A DNA stretch of 64,000 bases from Pseudomonadota bacterium (GTDB lineage: Bacteria; Pseudomonadota; Gammaproteobacteria; Steroidobacterales; Steroidobacteraceae). The stretch is from positions 102,763 through 166,762 of the forward strand of contig JAJZDX010000005.1 of the NCBI GenBank assembly GCA_021805865.1. Direction: 5' to 3'. The translations under genes were made by a program, and so were the position numbers. Within the stretch, counting starts at the first letter, position 1, and each line of letters begins with the position of its first letter. Of this stretch, positions 1 through 10,021 are shown piece by piece. The notes under the pieces were generated by a model. The model was given only the letters and a program-made list of their open reading frames with translations. It was not told where the DNA came from and did not search any database.

Positions 1-453
1 CGAATCACCAAGATCACGGTGAACATGGGCGTGGGCGAGGCCGTCGCCGACAAGAAGGTGATGGATGCCGCGACCGCGGACCTCGCCAAGATCAGCGGTC
101 AGAAGCCGCTCGTCACCCGCTCGCGCAAGGCGATCGCCTCGTTCAAGATCCGCGCGGGGCTGCCGATCGGCTGCATGGTGACCCTGCGCGGGGAGCGCAT
201 GTACGAGTTTCTCGATCGTCTCATCAACATCGCGATGCCCCGCATCCGCGATTTCCGCGGCGTCTCGCCGCGCTCCTTCGATGGCCGGGGCAACTACAGC
301 CTGGGCGTCAAAGAGCAGATCATCTTTCCCGAGATCCAGTACGACCAGATCGATCAGGTCCGGGGCATGGACATTACGATTACGACGACGGCGAGGGATA
401 ACCGTCAGGGCCGAGCGCTGCTCGAGGCTTTCAACTTCCCCTTCCGGAAGTGA
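1..453 (+). CDS. rplE: 50S ribosomal protein L5 (5'-partial)
   Basis: Ribosomal protein L5 binds 5S rRNA in the central protuberance of the 50S subunit. The reading frame is open from base 1, so the true start lies upstream of the window; about 150 C-terminal residues remain. Family motifs are clear: NMGVGEA near the visible N-terminus, the GQKPL...FKIR segment, [25 protein letters not shown] and the terminal FNFPFRK. It is followed 19 bp later by rpsN, the normal spc-operon order. Product identity is certain; only the N-terminus is missing. Confidence 0.97.
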   Translation, partial: RITKITVNMGVGEAVADKKVMDAATADLAKISGQKPLVTRSRKAIASFKIRAGLPIGCMVTLRGERMYEFLDRLINIAMPRIRDFRGVSPRSFDGRGNYSLGVKEQIIFPEIQYDQIDQVRGMDITITTTARDNRQGRALLEAFNFPFRK

Positions 454-472
454 GTGAGGAACCGGTACGCCT

Positions 473-778
473 ATGGCGAAGACGAGCATGGTCGAGCGCG
501 AGAAGCGTCGCGCCAGGATCGTGAAGAAACACGCGGCCAAGCGGGCTCAGCTGAAGGAGCTGATCCGCAGCCCCAAGACCTCCCCCGAGGAGCGAGCGGC
601 CGCGCAAGCGAAGCTGCAGAGCCAACCTCGGGACGCGAGTCCCTCGCGCATGCGCAATCGCTGCGCCATCACGGGCCGTTCCCGTGGGGTGTATCGCAAG
701 TTCGGCTTGTCGCGCGTGAAGATCCGCGAGGTCGCCAATCGGGGCGAGATCCCCGGCCTCTCGAAGGCGAGCTGGTGA
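473..778 (+). CDS. rpsN: 30S ribosomal protein S14
   Basis: S14 is a head protein of the 30S subunit. The 101-residue length and the lack of the CxxC...CxxC zinc ribbon identify the long, zinc-free S14 form typical of gammaproteobacteria. The N-terminus [13 protein letters not shown] and C-terminus [11 protein letters not shown] are characteristic. It lies between rplE and rpsH, with an 11-bp gap before rpsH, and is certainly part of the same transcript. Confidence 0.98.
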   Translation: MAKTSMVEREKRRARIVKKHAAKRAQLKELIRSPKTSPEERAAAQAKLQSQPRDASPSRMRNRCAITGRSRGVYRKFGLSRVKIREVANRGEIPGLSKASW

Positions 779-788
779 GGAGCGCCGT

Positions 789-1184
789 ATGAGCATGACC
801 GATCCAATCGCGGATCTGCTGACGCGCATCCGCAACGGCCAGTCCTCGGGCAAGGCCGAGGTGCATCTCGCCTCGTCCAAGCTCAAGACAGCCATCGTCA
901 AGGTGCTGAAGGAAGAAGGCTACATCGCCGACTTCCGTCTCGAGGCCGAGAGCGGCAAGCCGACGTTGACCATCGGCCTGAAGTATTACGAGGGCCGTCC
1001 GGTGATCGACCGCCTCGAGCGGGTGAGCCGCCCGGGCCTGCGTATCTACCGTGGCAAGGACGAGCTGCCCAAGGTGCTCGGTGGCATGGGTACGGTGATC
1101 GTCTCCACCCCGAAGGGCGTCATGACCGACCGGCAGGCGCGCTCCCTCGGACAGGGCGGGGAAGTGCTGTGCATCGTCGCCTGA
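789..1184 (+). CDS. rpsH: 30S ribosomal protein S8
   Basis: S8 binds the central domain of 16S rRNA. In Escherichia coli it also represses translation of the spc operon by binding mRNA near rplE; whether that holds here cannot be seen. The 131-residue product starts [18 protein letters not shown] and ends with the conserved GGEVLCIVA, both diagnostic. The 16-bp gap to rplF and the upstream GGAG-type ribosome site fit operon expression. Confidence 0.98.
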   Translation: MSMTDPIADLLTRIRNGQSSGKAEVHLASSKLKTAIVKVLKEEGYIADFRLEAESGKPTLTIGLKYYEGRPVIDRLERVSRPGLRIYRGKDELPKVLGGMGTVIVSTPKGVMTDRQARSLGQGGEVLCIVA

Positions 1185-1200
1185 TCGGAGTTCCGACCCC

Positions 1201-1731
1201 ATGTCTAGAATAGCCAAAGCTCCGGTTCCCCTGCCGCAGGGTGTGACCGCCACGGTCGCCGAGGATGCAGTCACCGTGAAGGGCGCCAAAGGGTCCCTCA
1301 CGCTGGGTCTCGCCCCCGGAGTGTCGGTGGCCCAGGCCGACAAGCTCCTGACGGTCAAGTATTCCGATCCGGATCAGGCGCGCACGCATGCCGGCTCGAT
1401 CCGCGCGCATCTCGCCAACATGGTGCACGGGGTCTCCAAGGGCTACGAGAAAAAGCTCGAGCTGGTGGGTGTGGGCTTTCGCGCCCAGGTTCAGGGCAAG
1501 ACCCTCAACCTCACGCTCGGTTTCTCGCACCCGGTGAACTTCCCCATTCCGGAGGGCATCACCATCGAGACCCCGAGCCAGACCGAGATCGTCGTCCGGG
1601 GCATCGATGTCCAGAAGGTCGGCCAGGTGGCCGCCGAGATCCGCGACATCCGCCCGCCCGAGCCCTACAAGGGCAAGGGTGTGCGTTATGGCGGAGAGCA
1701 GATTTCCCTGAAAGAGGGGAAGAAGAAATGA
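1201..1731 (+). CDS. rplF: 50S ribosomal protein L6
   Basis: L6 lies near the sarcin-ricin loop and the factor-binding region of the 50S subunit. The product is 176 residues, the usual length, beginning [12 protein letters not shown] and ending [23 protein letters not shown]. The two L6 repeat domains and the C-terminal PEPYKGKG motif are present. The stop codon overlaps the ATG of rplR in an ATGA arrangement, implying translational coupling. Confidence 0.98.
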   Translation: MSRIAKAPVPLPQGVTATVAEDAVTVKGAKGSLTLGLAPGVSVAQADKLLTVKYSDPDQARTHAGSIRAHLANMVHGVSKGYEKKLELVGVGFRAQVQGKTLNLTLGFSHPVNFPIPEGITIETPSQTEIVVRGIDVQKVGQVAAEIRDIRPPEPYKGKGVRYGGEQISLKEGKKK

Positions 1732-2087
1732 CGATGACGAAGAAGGAGCGGCGCCTTCGCCGTGCCGTGAAGACCCGTGCTCATATCCGCGATCTCGACG
1801 TGGCCCGTCTCACGGTGCATCGTACGCCTCGGCACATCTACGCCCAGGTGATCGATGGCGCCGGCGGAAAAGTCATTGCCGCGGCCTCGACACTGCAGGA
1901 GGCGGTGCGCACGGGCCTCAAGGGCACGGGCAACGCCGATGCCGCCAAGGCGGTCGGCCGGGCCATCGCGGAACGCTCCCGTGCCGCCGGCGTCACCCGG
2001 GTCGCGTTCGACCGGGCGGGATTCAAATACCACGGGCGAGTGAAAGCGCTCGCCGATGCGGCTCGCGAAGCGGGCCTCGAGTTCTAA
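1728..2087 (+). CDS. rplR: 50S ribosomal protein L18
   Basis: L18 binds 5S rRNA together with L5. The 119-residue protein has a basic N-terminus ([17 protein letters not shown]), the conserved [13 protein letters not shown] segment and the terminal [26 protein letters not shown]. The annotated ATG overlaps the rplF stop; a second in-frame ATG two codons downstream is an equally possible start. It is followed by rpsE after 15 bp. Confidence 0.97.
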   Translation: MTMTKKERRLRRAVKTRAHIRDLDVARLTVHRTPRHIYAQVIDGAGGKVIAAASTLQEAVRTGLKGTGNADAAKAVGRAIAERSRAAGVTRVAFDRAGFKYHGRVKALADAAREAGLEF

Positions 2088-2102
2088 GGTCAGGTACATC
2101 CT

Positions 2103-2609
2103 ATGGCAAGAACGGACAAGACCCAACCGGCCGATGAGCTCGTCGAGAAGCTGGTTGCGGTCAATCGCACCGCCAAGGTCGTCAAGGGCGGCCGGCAATT
2201 CGGCTTCACGGCGCTCACGGTGGTCGGTGACGGCGCCGGCAGCGTGGGCTTCGGTTTTGGCAAGGCGCGCGAGGTGCCGGTGGCCATTTCCAAGGCCATG
2301 GCGCAAGCTCGAAAGAGCATGGTGAACGTCGCCCTGAAGAGCAACACGCTGCATTACGCTGTCAAAGGGGTGCACGGCGCCACGCGCGTATACATGCAGC
2401 CTGCCTCCGAAGGTACCGGCGTCATCGCTGGAGGCGGCATGCGCGCGGTGCTCGAGTGTGCCGGGGTGCGCAACGTGCTCGCCAAGAGCTATGGCTCGCG
2501 CAATCCGATCAACGTGGTGCGTGCCACGGTCAAGGCGCTCGCCCAGATCCGATCGCCCGAGGACATCGCTGCGAAGCGCGGCAAGACGGTCGAAGAGATC
2601 ACGGGCTGA
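2103..2609 (+). CDS. rpsE: 30S ribosomal protein S5
   Basis: S5 contributes to decoding fidelity and lines the mRNA entry channel. The 168-residue product contains the double-stranded-RNA-binding-like N-domain ([24 protein letters not shown]) and the conserved C-domain ([32 protein letters not shown]). Position between rplR and rpmD is canonical. The stop lies 5 bp before the rpmD start. Confidence 0.98.
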   Translation: MARTDKTQPADELVEKLVAVNRTAKVVKGGRQFGFTALTVVGDGAGSVGFGFGKAREVPVAISKAMAQARKSMVNVALKSNTLHYAVKGVHGATRVYMQPASEGTGVIAGGGMRAVLECAGVRNVLAKSYGSRNPINVVRATVKALAQIRSPEDIAAKRGKTVEEITG

Positions 2610-2614
2610 AGCAC

Positions 2615-2809
2615 ATGGGCAAGCAAGCAAAGGCGCTCAAGGTCACGCTGGTCCGGAGCCTGCACGGGCAGCTCGCCAACATCTCGGCCTCGGCCCGGGG
2701 ACTGGGGCTTCGCCGGATACATCAGTCCGTCAACGTGGCCGACACACCCGAGAATCGCGGCATGATCCAGACTGCCGTGCATCTGCTGAAGGTCGAGCAG
2801 GCCGGCTGA
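2615..2809 (+). CDS. rpmD: 50S ribosomal protein L30
   Basis: L30 is a small 50S protein. The ATG at 2615 opens a 64-residue product, [18 protein letters not shown], with the hallmark [28 protein letters not shown] chose this start because the open frame further upstream overlaps rpsE and is not conserved. It has a short gap to rplO (13 bp) and lies in its normal operon position. Confidence 0.96.
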   Translation: MGKQAKALKVTLVRSLHGQLANISASARGLGLRRIHQSVNVADTPENRGMIQTAVHLLKVEQAG

Positions 2810-2822
2810 GAGGAACCGAAAT

Positions 2823-3257
2823 ATGCGACTCAATACACTCAAGCCCGCCGCAGGTGCCAAACGGGCACGGCTGCGCGTCGGCCGCGGCGCCTCCGCCGGC
2901 CAGGGCAAGACCTGCGGCCGCGGCGTCAAGGGCCAGCGCGCGCGCAAGGGCGGCTACCACAAGGTCGGCTTCGAAGGCGGTCAGATGCCCCTGCAGCGCC
3001 GCCTGCCGAAGGTCGGCTTTCGCTCAGCCTTGACGGCCACGCGAGCCGAGGTGCGGCTCGGTGAGCTGGCCAAGCTCGAAGACGCGGTCATCGACCTCGA
3101 GGCCCTGAAGAAGGCCGGCATCGTTCCCGTGACCACCGAGCGGGCCAAAGTCATGCTGTCAGGCAAGATCGAGAAGGCCGTGACGCTCAAGGGCGTGGCG
3201 GTCACCCGCGGAGCACGCGCGGCCATCGAGGCCGCCGGCGGTAAAATCGAGGCCTGA
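2823..3257 (+). CDS. rplO: 50S ribosomal protein L15
   Basis: L15 is a late-assembly 50S protein with a long basic N-terminal extension. The 144-residue sequence begins [14 protein letters not shown], has the Gly/Arg-rich [19 protein letters not shown] region and the [18 protein letters not shown] motif. It precedes secY by 35 bp, the standard arrangement. Confidence 0.98.
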   Translation: MRLNTLKPAAGAKRARLRVGRGASAGQGKTCGRGVKGQRARKGGYHKVGFEGGQMPLQRRLPKVGFRSALTATRAEVRLGELAKLEDAVIDLEALKKAGIVPVTTERAKVMLSGKIEKAVTLKGVAVTRGARAAIEAAGGKIEA

Positions 3258-3292
3258 GGGCTGACGCTCGCATAGGCTAACCGGTAACCCTC

Positions 3293-4642
3293 ATGGCCAA
3301 TACGCTGAACAATCCCGCCGTCGCACTGAGCGAAGCGGCCCGCTTCGGAGAGATCCGATCGCGGGTGCTGTTCCTCGTGGGCGCCATGATCGTCTATCGC
3401 ATCGGGACCTTCATCCCGGTGCCCGGCATCAATCCGGTGCAGGTGGCCCGCTTCTTCAGCGAGAAGTCCGGGACGATCCTCGGGATCGTCAACATGTTCT
3501 CCGGAGGAGCGCTCGCGCGCCTCTCGATCTTCGCCATGGGGGTGATGCCGTATATCTCGGCCTCCATCATCATCCAGATGATGTCCATGGTGGTGCCGAG
3601 CCTCATCGAGCTGCGCAAGGAAGGCCAGGCGGGCCAGCGCAAGATGACCGACTACACCCGCTGGGGCACGGTCGTGCTCGCCCTGTTCCAGTCCTTCGCA
3701 GCCGCCGGCGCCCTGGTCAAGGGCGGCATGACGCTGGTTGGCGGCTGGCAGTTCCTGTTCACCGGCACCGTGACCATGACCACCGGCACGGTGTTCCTGA
3801 TGTGGCTCGGCGAGCAGATCACCGAGCGCGGCATCGGCAACGGCATCTCCATGATCATCCTGGCCGGCATCGTCGCCGGCCTCCCGGGGGCGATCAGCAG
3901 CACCGCCGAGGCGGTGAGTTCCGGATCCATGCAGGGCCCCTTCGCGCTTCTGCTCATCATCCTGGTGGTCGGCACCACCGCCTTCGTGGTGTTCATGGAG
4001 CGCGCCCAGCGACGTATCACGGTCAACTACGCCAAGCGCCAGGTGGGCCGGCGCATGTACGCCGGCCAAAGCAGCCACCTGCCGTTCAAGATCAACATGT
4101 CGGGCGTGATCCCGCCGATCTTCGCCTCGAGCATCCTGCTGATGCCGGCGACCATCGCCAGCTTCCTCGGTACCGGCGCCAAGGGCGGGCTGGCCAGTTT
4201 CATGCAGGATGTCGCCGCCGCGCTCGGCTTTGGCCAGCCCCTGTACACGGTGCTCTACACCGTACTGATCATTTTCTTCACGTTCTTCTACACCGCCCTG
4301 GTGTTCAATTCGCGCGAGACGGCCGACAACCTCAAGAAGTCGGGCGCGTTCATCCCGGGCATTCGCCCCGGACTGCACACTGCCGAGTACATCGACAAGG
4401 TGCTCACCCGGCTCACGCTGTGGGGCGCGCTCTATGTGGCCGCGGTCTGCGTACTGCCCATCCTTTTGATCGCGAAGGAGGGCGTGAGCTTCAACTTCGG
4501 CGGCACCTCACTCCTCATCGTCGTGGTGGTGGTCATGGACTTCATGGCGCAGCTGCAGGCGCATCTGATGTCCCACCACTATCCGGGCCTTCTCAAGAAA
4601 GCGAACCTGCTCGGCTATGGCCGCCAGGGGCAGGGTGGATGA
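3293..4642 (+). CDS. secY: Protein translocase subunit SecY
   Basis: SecY is the channel subunit of the SecYEG translocon in the inner membrane. The 449-residue product has about ten hydrophobic membrane segments, the plug-region segment [21 protein letters not shown], the [18 protein letters not shown] loop and the cytoplasmic [21 protein letters not shown] stretch expected of the family. It is the last large gene of the spc operon and is followed by rpmJ, as in other gammaproteobacteria. Confidence 0.98.
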   Translation: MANTLNNPAVALSEAARFGEIRSRVLFLVGAMIVYRIGTFIPVPGINPVQVARFFSEKSGTILGIVNMFSGGALARLSIFAMGVMPYISASIIIQMMSMVVPSLIELRKEGQAGQRKMTDYTRWGTVVLALFQSFAAAGALVKGGMTLVGGWQFLFTGTVTMTTGTVFLMWLGEQITERGIGNGISMIILAGIVAGLPGAISSTAEAVSSGSMQGPFALLLIILVVGTTAFVVFMERAQRRITVNYAKRQVGRRMYAGQSSHLPFKINMSGVIPPIFASSILLMPATIASFLGTGAKGGLASFMQDVAAALGFGQPLYTVLYTVLIIFFTFFYTALVFNSRETADNLKKSGAFIPGIRPGLHTAEYIDKVLTRLTLWGALYVAAVCVLPILLIAKEGVSFNFGGTSLLIVVVVVMDFMAQLQAHLMSHHYPGLLKKANLLGYGRQGQGG

Positions 4643-4736
4643 CGCGGCAGCATCTTCAGCCGGCGCGGAGCGCCGCTACGTGGCGCGGGCCCCTTCGGCC
4701 CGCAGGACAGTTGCGCGCAGCGCATGGGAAATTCCT

Positions 4737-4850
4737 ATGAAAGTCAGACCCTCGGTCAAGAAAATGTGCCGGAATTGCAAGATCGTGCGCCGCCGGCGCG
4801 TGGTGTACGTCATCTGCTCGGACCAGCGTCACAAGCAGAGGCAGGGTTGA
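4737..4850 (+). CDS. rpmJ: 50S ribosomal protein L36
   Basis: L36 is the smallest 50S protein. The 37-residue frame starts [15 protein letters not shown] and ends [11 protein letters not shown]. It keeps a CxxC pair and a downstream Cys and His, so this is the zinc-binding (C+) paralogue. The ATG at 4737 is chosen over the longer upstream frame because only the final 37 residues belong to the family. It sits between secY and rpsM, the usual place. Confidence 0.97.
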   Translation: MKVRPSVKKMCRNCKIVRRRRVVYVICSDQRHKQRQG

Positions 4851-4867
4851 TCCTTTTCGGTTAAACT

Positions 4868-4890
4868 ACCGCGTTTTTCGCGCGGTTTTT
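4868..4890 (+). terminator. Possible intrinsic terminator/attenuator after rpmJ
   Basis: A 6-bp stem (ACCGCG pairing with CGCGGT) around a T-rich loop is followed directly by TTTT. It lies between rpmJ and rpsM, the boundary of the spc and alpha operons. The stem is short, so partial termination or attenuation is more likely than a full stop. Confidence 0.4.
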
Positions 4891-4901
4891 GGTACAGCAA
4901 C

Positions 4902-5282
4902 ATGGCACGCATAGCCGGCATCAATATCCCTCTCAACAAGCACGTGTGGGTCGGGCTCACGCATATCTACGGCGTGGGCCGCGCGCGCGCGCAGTCGGCC
5001 TGCCAGGCCGCGGGCATCAAACCGGATACCAAGGTCAAGGACCTCACGGAGGCCGAGATCAATGCCATCCGCGCCCAGATGGCCAAGTACGCGGTTGAAG
5101 GCGATCTCAGGCGCGAGGTGTCCATGAACATCAAGCGTCTGATGGACCTCGGCTCCTATCGCGGTATCCGCCACCGCCGGGGACTGCCGGTCAATGGTCA
5201 GCGCACCCGCACCAATGCCCGCACGCGCAAAGGCCCGCGCAAGCAGGCCGTGAAGCTCAACGCACCCCCGGGCAAGGCATAA
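4902..5282 (+). CDS. rpsM: 30S ribosomal protein S13
   Basis: S13 is in the 30S head and contacts P-site tRNA and the 50S subunit. The 126-residue protein begins [15 protein letters not shown] and has the [27 protein letters not shown] tail that reaches the P site. It is the first gene of the alpha operon; the 19-bp gap to rpsK indicates co-transcription. Confidence 0.98.
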   Translation: MARIAGINIPLNKHVWVGLTHIYGVGRARAQSACQAAGIKPDTKVKDLTEAEINAIRAQMAKYAVEGDLRREVSMNIKRLMDLGSYRGIRHRRGLPVNGQRTRTNARTRKGPRKQAVKLNAPPGKA

Positions 5283-5300
5283 CCGGAAGGAATTTGAAGC

Positions 5301-5723
5301 ATGGCTGAGCAGAAGCAGCAGCAGCAGCAAGGCGGCGGTGCCGCCGCCGCCAAGAAGCCCAAGAAGGCGCGCAAGAATGTGCTGGACGCGATCGCGCACG
5401 TGCACGCCTCGTTCAACAACACCATCATCACCATCACCGACCGCCAGGGCAACACCCTGTCCTGGGCCACTGCCGGGGGCTGCGGCTTCCGCGGCTCGCG
5501 CAAGAGCACCCCGTTCGCCGCCCAGGTCGCGGCGGAGAAAGCCGGCGTTGCAGCGCAGGAGCACGGTGTGAAGAACGTCGAAGTGCGCGTCGGCGGCCCG
5601 GGTCCCGGCCGCGAGTCCGCAGTCCGCGCGTTGAACGGCTGTGGTCTGAAGATCACCAGCATCGCCGACGTCACGCCGATTCCGCACAACGGCTGCCGTC
5701 CCCCGAAGAAGCGCAGAGTTTGA
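5301..5723 (+). CDS. rpsK: 30S ribosomal protein S11
   Basis: S11 lies on the 30S platform near the Shine-Dalgarno helix. The core is clear: [36 protein letters not shown] and [13 protein letters not shown], ending [13 protein letters not shown]. The N-terminus carries an unusual low-complexity extension ([22 protein letters not shown]) rich in Gln, Gly and Ala, making the protein 140 residues instead of about 129. The extension is encoded by a CAG/GGC/GCC-rich stretch and may be variable between relatives. Confidence 0.97.
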   Translation: MAEQKQQQQQGGGAAAAKKPKKARKNVLDAIAHVHASFNNTIITITDRQGNTLSWATAGGCGFRGSRKSTPFAAQVAAEKAGVAAQEHGVKNVEVRVGGPGPGRESAVRALNGCGLKITSIADVTPIPHNGCRPPKKRRV

Positions 5724-5770
5724 GCGCTTTCGAGTCCGCAAGACAGCCCAGTTAAGAGAGACCATCCAGC

Positions 5771-6394
5771 ATGGCGCGTTACCTCGGTCCCAAGTGCAAG
5801 CTCGCCCGCCGCGAGGGCACGGATCTGTTTCTGAAGAGCGGTGTCAAGCCTCTCGAGAGCAAGTGCAAGCTCAGCGTAGTGCCGGGCGGCCTGAAGGGAG
5901 AGCGGCGTCAGCGCCTCTCCGATTACGGTTTGCAGCTGCGCGAGAAGCAAAAGCTCCGCCGCATGTACGGCGTGCTCGAGCGCCAGTTCGGCAACTACTA
6001 CACCGAGGCCGCGCGCCGCACCGGCTCGACCGGCGAGAACCTGCTGCGCCTGCTGGAGTGCCGCCTCGACAACGTCGTGTACCGCATGGGCTTCGCCGTC
6101 ACGCGCGCCGAGGCGCGCCAGCTGGTCAGCCACAAGGGCATCACCGTCAACGGCCGCGCGGTCACCATCGCCTCCTACCAGCTCAAGGCGGGCGACACCA
6201 TCGAGGTGCGCGAGAAGGCGCGCAAGCAGCTGCGCATCCAGAATGCGCTCAACATCGCCCAGCAGGTCGGGCTTCCCGAATGGGTGGAAGTGAACGACAA
6301 GGAGTTCCGTGGGGTGTTCAAAGCGGCCCCGGGCCGGGATGATGTCCTGCCGGATATCAACGAGAACCTGGTCGTGGAGCTCTACTCGAAGTAA
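5771..6394 (+). CDS. rpsD: 30S ribosomal protein S4
   Basis: S4 nucleates 30S assembly; in E. coli it represses the alpha operon. The 207-residue product starts [19 protein letters not shown], contains the S4 RNA-binding domain ([31 protein letters not shown]) and ends [13 protein letters not shown] strong hairpin separates it from rpoA. The N-terminal Cys are too few for the zinc-finger form. Confidence 0.98.
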   Translation: MARYLGPKCKLARREGTDLFLKSGVKPLESKCKLSVVPGGLKGERRQRLSDYGLQLREKQKLRRMYGVLERQFGNYYTEAARRTGSTGENLLRLLECRLDNVVYRMGFAVTRAEARQLVSHKGITVNGRAVTIASYQLKAGDTIEVREKARKQLRIQNALNIAQQVGLPEWVEVNDKEFRGVFKAAPGRDDVLPDINENLVVELYSK

Positions 6395-6398
6395 TCGG

Positions 6399-6435
6399 CC
6401 GGACCTCCCGCGGGCGCTCGCCGCGGGAGGTCCGG
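6399..6435 (+). promoter_or_regulatory. 15-bp perfect hairpin between rpsD and rpoA
   Basis: Perfect 15-bp inverted arms (6399-6413 and 6421-6435) enclose a 7-nt loop. The stem is very GC-rich and lacks a following U-tract, so it is not a standard intrinsic terminator. It could be an RNA-processing, stability or attenuation element setting the ratio of S4 to RpoA. Role is inferred from position only. Confidence 0.55.
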
Positions 6436-6484
6436 GCCCAGGTTTCGGTTTGCGCCGGCCAGCGGCCGGCAAGGTGAGACTGCA

Positions 6485-7486
6485 ATGCAGGGATCCGTCA
6501 CAGAGTTCTTGAAGCCGCGCATGGTGAAGGTGCAGCCCGTCGCCCCTCGCCAGGCACGGGTCACCATCGAGCCGTTCGAGCGGGGCTTCGGCCATACGCT
6601 CGGCAACGCGCTGCGCCGCGTGCTGCTCTCCTCCATGCCGGGCAGTGCCGTTACGGAGGTCGAGATCGATGGCGTGCTGCACGAGTACACCAGCATTGAC
6701 GGGGTCCAGGAAGACGTCGTCGACATCCTGCTCAACCTCAAGTCCGTCGCCATCCGCATGCACACGCGCGACACTGCCGAGCTGCGGCTGCACAAGAAGG
6801 GTCCTGGCCCGGTGACCGCCGGTGACATTCAGGCCGACCATGACATTGAAGTCGTCAATCCGGACCTCGTGATCGCCAACCTGACCCAGGCGGGCGAGCT
6901 CAGCATGACGCTGCGTGTCGAGCGCGGCCGCGGCTACCGCCCGGCGGCCTCCCGCGCGAGCTTCGAGGAGCAGACCCGTCCGATCGGCCGGCTGCAGCTC
7001 GACGCATCCTTCTCGCCCGTCCGCCGCGTGACCTACGCGGTCGAGGCCGCCCGCGTGGAGCAGCGCACCGACCTCGACAAGCTGGTCATCGATATCGAGA
7101 CCAATGGCACGATCGACGCCGAAGAGGCCATCCGCCGCGCCGGCAGCATCCTCAAGGATCAGCTGTCGGTGTTCGTCGACCTGCAGGGCGAGGAGGAGAC
7201 CGCCGCCAAGGTCACGGAGATGCAGTTCGATCCCATTCTGCTGCGGCCCGTGGATGAGCTCGAGCTCACCGTGCGCAGCGCCAACTGCCTCAAGGCGGAG
7301 AACATCCACTACATCGGGGACCTGGTGCAGCGCACCGAGGTGGAGCTGCTTCGCACGCCGAATCTCGGCAAGAAGTCTCTCACCGAGATCAAGGAAGTGC
7401 TGCACAGCCACGGCCTGATGCTCGGCATGCGGCTCGACGGCTGGCCGCCGGCCAGCTTGAAGCACGCCGAAGAACATACGATCTAA
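6485..7486 (+). CDS. rpoA: DNA-directed RNA polymerase subunit alpha
   Basis: RpoA dimerises to start RNA polymerase assembly and its C-terminal domain contacts UP elements and activators. The 333-residue length is standard. The N-terminal domain has [26 protein letters not shown], and the C-terminal domain has [17 protein letters not shown] and [19 protein letters not shown]. It is flanked by rpsD and rplQ as expected. Confidence 0.98.
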   Translation: MQGSVTEFLKPRMVKVQPVAPRQARVTIEPFERGFGHTLGNALRRVLLSSMPGSAVTEVEIDGVLHEYTSIDGVQEDVVDILLNLKSVAIRMHTRDTAELRLHKKGPGPVTAGDIQADHDIEVVNPDLVIANLTQAGELSMTLRVERGRGYRPAASRASFEEQTRPIGRLQLDASFSPVRRVTYAVEAARVEQRTDLDKLVIDIETNGTIDAEEAIRRAGSILKDQLSVFVDLQGEEETAAKVTEMQFDPILLRPVDELELTVRSANCLKAENIHYIGDLVQRTEVELLRTPNLGKKSLTEIKEVLHSHGLMLGMRLDGWPPASLKHAEEHTI

Positions 7487-7498
7487 GGATTTCCTGCA

Positions 7499-7942
7499 AT
7501 GCGCCACCATTTGACTGGCCGGCAACTGTCCCGCAATAGCTCGCACCGGCATGCGCTGATGCGCAACATGAGTGTCTCGCTGCTGCGTCACGAGACCATC
7601 CGCACCACGCTGCCCAAGGCCAAGGAGTTGCGGCGGGTGGTCGAGCCCCTGATCACGCTCGGCAAGAGCGATGGTGACGCCAATCGGCGGCTGGCGTTCT
7701 CGCGCTTGCGCGACGCCGCCGTGGTGGAGAAGCTGTTCACCGACCTGGGACCCCGCTTCAAGAAGCGCCCCGGCGGGTACACGCGGATCTTGCGCATGAC
7801 TCCCCGCCCGGGAGACACCGCGCCCATGGCGCTGATGCAGCTGGTCGACGGGCCGGCTGCCGCTGAGTCATCCGAAGTGCCTTCCGGGGAGGGCAAGAAG
7901 AAGTCCCGCCGCAAGGCGGCTGCGGAAGAGTCCGCCAGCTAG
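7499..7942 (+). CDS. rplQ: 50S ribosomal protein L17
   Basis: L17 is the last gene of the alpha operon, 12 bp after rpoA. The core [24 protein letters not shown] and the following [24 protein letters not shown] are diagnostic. The C-terminus carries an extra lysine- and serine-rich tail ([18 protein letters not shown]), longer than the E. coli protein and probably disordered. Confidence 0.98.
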   Translation: MRHHLTGRQLSRNSSHRHALMRNMSVSLLRHETIRTTLPKAKELRRVVEPLITLGKSDGDANRRLAFSRLRDAAVVEKLFTDLGPRFKKRPGGYTRILRMTPRPGDTAPMALMQLVDGPAAAESSEVPSGEGKKKSRRKAAAEESAS

Positions 7943-8266
7943 CCGGCCGAGGCGCCCGCCGAAGCAAGCCGGGGGAAAAAAAACCGGTGCCGTAAGGCCG
8001 AAGCGGTCTGAGCCCTTGCGGTCGGCCGAGAGTCCCTCGCGCAGGCGGTGGGCCTGATAAAAGTCACCGGAGCCGGACATCGCGCCCGGTGCGGTGGCGG
8101 CCGGGCATCGAGGTTTTTGACCACCGCTCGCCGCCGGTGGCGGCACGTGCCTGTGCCGCTGCTTCATGCCTCGTGTTCGCCTGAGGGCGACCAGCGCCTT
8201 TTACTTTTTGCCACCCAGGGGGGGTTCGGCTACGCTCTCATGAGCAGCTATCCGGGAGGGTCGTCT
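7943..8266. other. Intergenic region rplQ-mscL, no gene seen
   Basis: This 324-bp stretch separates the ribosomal cluster from mscL. I see no credible coding frame. It contains an A8 run near 7976-7984 and GC-rich partial inverted repeats around 7985-8110, but no clean stem followed by a U-tract. It probably holds the mscL promoter, which I could not place. Confidence 0.5.
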
Positions 8267-8665
8267 ATGAGCCTGGCATCCGAGTTCAAGGAATTCGCGG
8301 TCAAGGGCAATATGATCGATATGGCGGTCGGCATCGTGATCGGCGCGGCATTCGGCAAGGTCGTCAGCAGACTGGTTGCCGACATCCTCATGCCTCCGTT
8401 GGGCCTGCTGATCGGCCAGATCAGCTTCTCCAAGCTGGCGGTACAGATCGGCACCAATCCGGCTGGAAAGCCGGTGATGCTGACCTACGGCATGTTCATC
8501 CAGGCGATTCTCGATTTCCTTTTGATCGCCCTGGCAATCTTTTTCCTGGTCAAGGTGATCAATAAGGTGAAGCGGCCTGCGCCCGCGGCCACACCTGCGC
8601 CACCGCCGCCCACCAAGTCCGAGGAATTGCTGAGCGAGATCCGCGACTTGCTGGCCAAGCGATAG
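8267..8665 (+). CDS. mscL: Large-conductance mechanosensitive channel MscL
   Basis: MscL opens under membrane tension to release solutes during osmotic downshock. The 132-residue protein has the N-terminal amphipathic helix (MSLASEFKEFAVKGNMIDMAVG), a first membrane helix with GIVIGAAFGKVVSRLVADILMPP, and a second hydrophobic helix near residues 75-100. The C-terminus is charged and follows a proline/alanine linker. The start at 8267 is preceded by GGGAGGG; a longer upstream frame is not family-like. It converges with the prolidase gene with zero spacing: the two stop codons abut (TAGCTA). Confidence 0.95.
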   Translation: MSLASEFKEFAVKGNMIDMAVGIVIGAAFGKVVSRLVADILMPPLGLLIGQISFSKLAVQIGTNPAGKPVMLTYGMFIQAILDFLLIALAIFFLVKVINKVKRPAPAATPAPPPPTKSEELLSEIRDLLAKR

Positions 8666-10021
8666 CTAATTTCCGGGCTGCTCGGAGCGGAACGCCTCGC
8701 GGGTCAGGTTCTCGCAGCCCGTCGCGGTCACAGCCAGGTCGTCCTCGATACGGATGCCGCCGAATTTGCGCAGAGACGCCACCCGGGACCAATTGATCAG
8801 GCTGGCGCGCTGATCCGCCCGTGCCGCCTCGAGCAATGGGTCGATGAAGTAGATTCCCGGCTCCATGGTGACCACGAAGCCCTCCGTCAGGACGCGGGTC
8901 AGGCGCAAGTGAGGATGTCCCTCCGGTCTGGGGATGTCGCCGCCCTCGGGCGAGCGCATGAGCCCTCCCGCGTCGTGCACTTCCAGTCCCAGCAGATGAC
9001 CGATGCCGTGGGGCAGGAACACACGGGTTACTCCCGCATCGAGCGCCTCGTCGGCGGAGCAAGTGACGATCTGCGCCTCCTGCAGCACTTCGGCCGTCAG
9101 TCTGTGCGCGCGCAAATGCACTTCACGCCAGTCCGCGCCGGCCCGGATGCCTGTGCACAGAGCCTGCTGCAGGGTATCCATACGGGCAATCAACGCGGAA
9201 AAGTCCCCGTCTCCCGCCGAATACGTCCGGGTGATGTCGCTGGCGTAGCCGCCAAACTCCGCACCGGCGTCGATCAGCAGGGAGTGCCGCGCGGCCGGCG
9301 CGCGCTTCTCAAGCACCTGGTAGTGCAGTACCGAGCCGCCCTCGTTGAGGGCAATGATGGGGTTGTACGGCAGCTCCTGCTCGCGCAAACCGCACGCCGC
9401 GAGGAAGGCCAGCTCGATGGCGAATTCCGATTCGCCCGCGGCAAAAGCCCGTTGGGCGGCCATGTGCCCCCGGGCGCCCAGGCGGCTCGCTTCGCGCAGA
9501 CAGGTGAGCTCATAGGGGGACTTGACTGCCCGGCCGAAGTCCAGATGCCGGATGAGGCGGGCGGGATTATGGGCCATCACGCCCCAGGAGCCGAGCTCGG
9601 CGAAAGGCTCACCCAGGTAAGCGGTGCCACCCAGGTCCGGTGGCAGCAGGGCGCGGGCCGACTCCCGGTCGGGGCAGGTGCGGATGTCGAAATACTCGGT
9701 CCAGTAGTCTTCGGGCGGCGCTGGGGGCTTGTACCAATAGTCCCTGGGCTGGCTGAACACCAGAATCGGCCGTTGGCCCGGCTGGAAATATACGAAACAG
9801 TCCGGCTCGGCGAGCGGTGTCCAGACCTTGAAGGGCGCGTTGACCTCGAAAGGGTAGGTCCGGTCGTCCTCGAACACAGGCAGCAGGGAGCCGGAATGCA
9901 CCACCAGGGCCCGGTAGCCACAGGCCGTGAGCGCCTCGGCCGTGCGGTGGCAGACGGTTTCCAGGTAGGGGGCGAAGAGGTTGGAGAGCCCGCTTGCGGG
10001 TGAGGTCGTGGCACCAGGCAT
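8666..10021 (-). CDS. pepQ: Xaa-Pro dipeptidase (prolidase)
   Basis: This M24-family metallopeptidase hydrolyses Xaa-Pro dipeptides in the cytoplasm. The 451-residue length matches the gammaproteobacterial PepQ group rather than the shorter PepP. The pita-bread domain carries the five metal ligands: Asp in LLIDAGAEFGGYASD, Asp in DITRTY, His in HGIGHLLGLEVHD, Glu in TMEPGIYF and Glu in GGIRIEDD. The start at 10021 is supported by a GGAGG site eight bases upstream; the upstream ATG would add a non-conserved 20 residues. Confidence 0.92.
   Translation of the reverse strand: MPGATTSPASGLSNLFAPYLETVCHRTAEALTACGYRALVVHSGSLLPVFEDDRTYPFEVNAPFKVWTPLAEPDCFVYFQPGQRPILVFSQPRDYWYKPPAPPEDYWTEYFDIRTCPDRESARALLPPDLGGTAYLGEPFAELGSWGVMAHNPARLIRHLDFGRAVKSPYELTCLREASRLGARGHMAAQRAFAAGESEFAIELAFLAACGLREQELPYNPIIALNEGGSVLHYQVLEKRAPAARHSLLIDAGAEFGGYASDITRTYSAGDGDFSALIARMDTLQQALCTGIRAGADWREVHLRAHRLTAEVLQEAQIVTCSADEALDAGVTRVFLPHGIGHLLGLEVHDAGGLMRSPEGGDIPRPEGHPHLRLTRVLTEGFVVTMEPGIYFIDPLLEAARADQRASLINWSRVASLRKFGGIRIEDDLAVTATGCENLTREAFRSEQPGN

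Noticed and set aside
3802..4740. An overlapping 312-codon frame inside secY
   Set aside because: It is the +1 shadow of secY, with an Arg/His-rich translation and no family features.
5198..7591. A 797-codon open frame on the minus strand across rpsM-rplQ
   Set aside because: It is antisense to five certain ribosomal and polymerase genes, has no recognisable domain, and is the kind of long shadow frame expected in GC-rich DNA.
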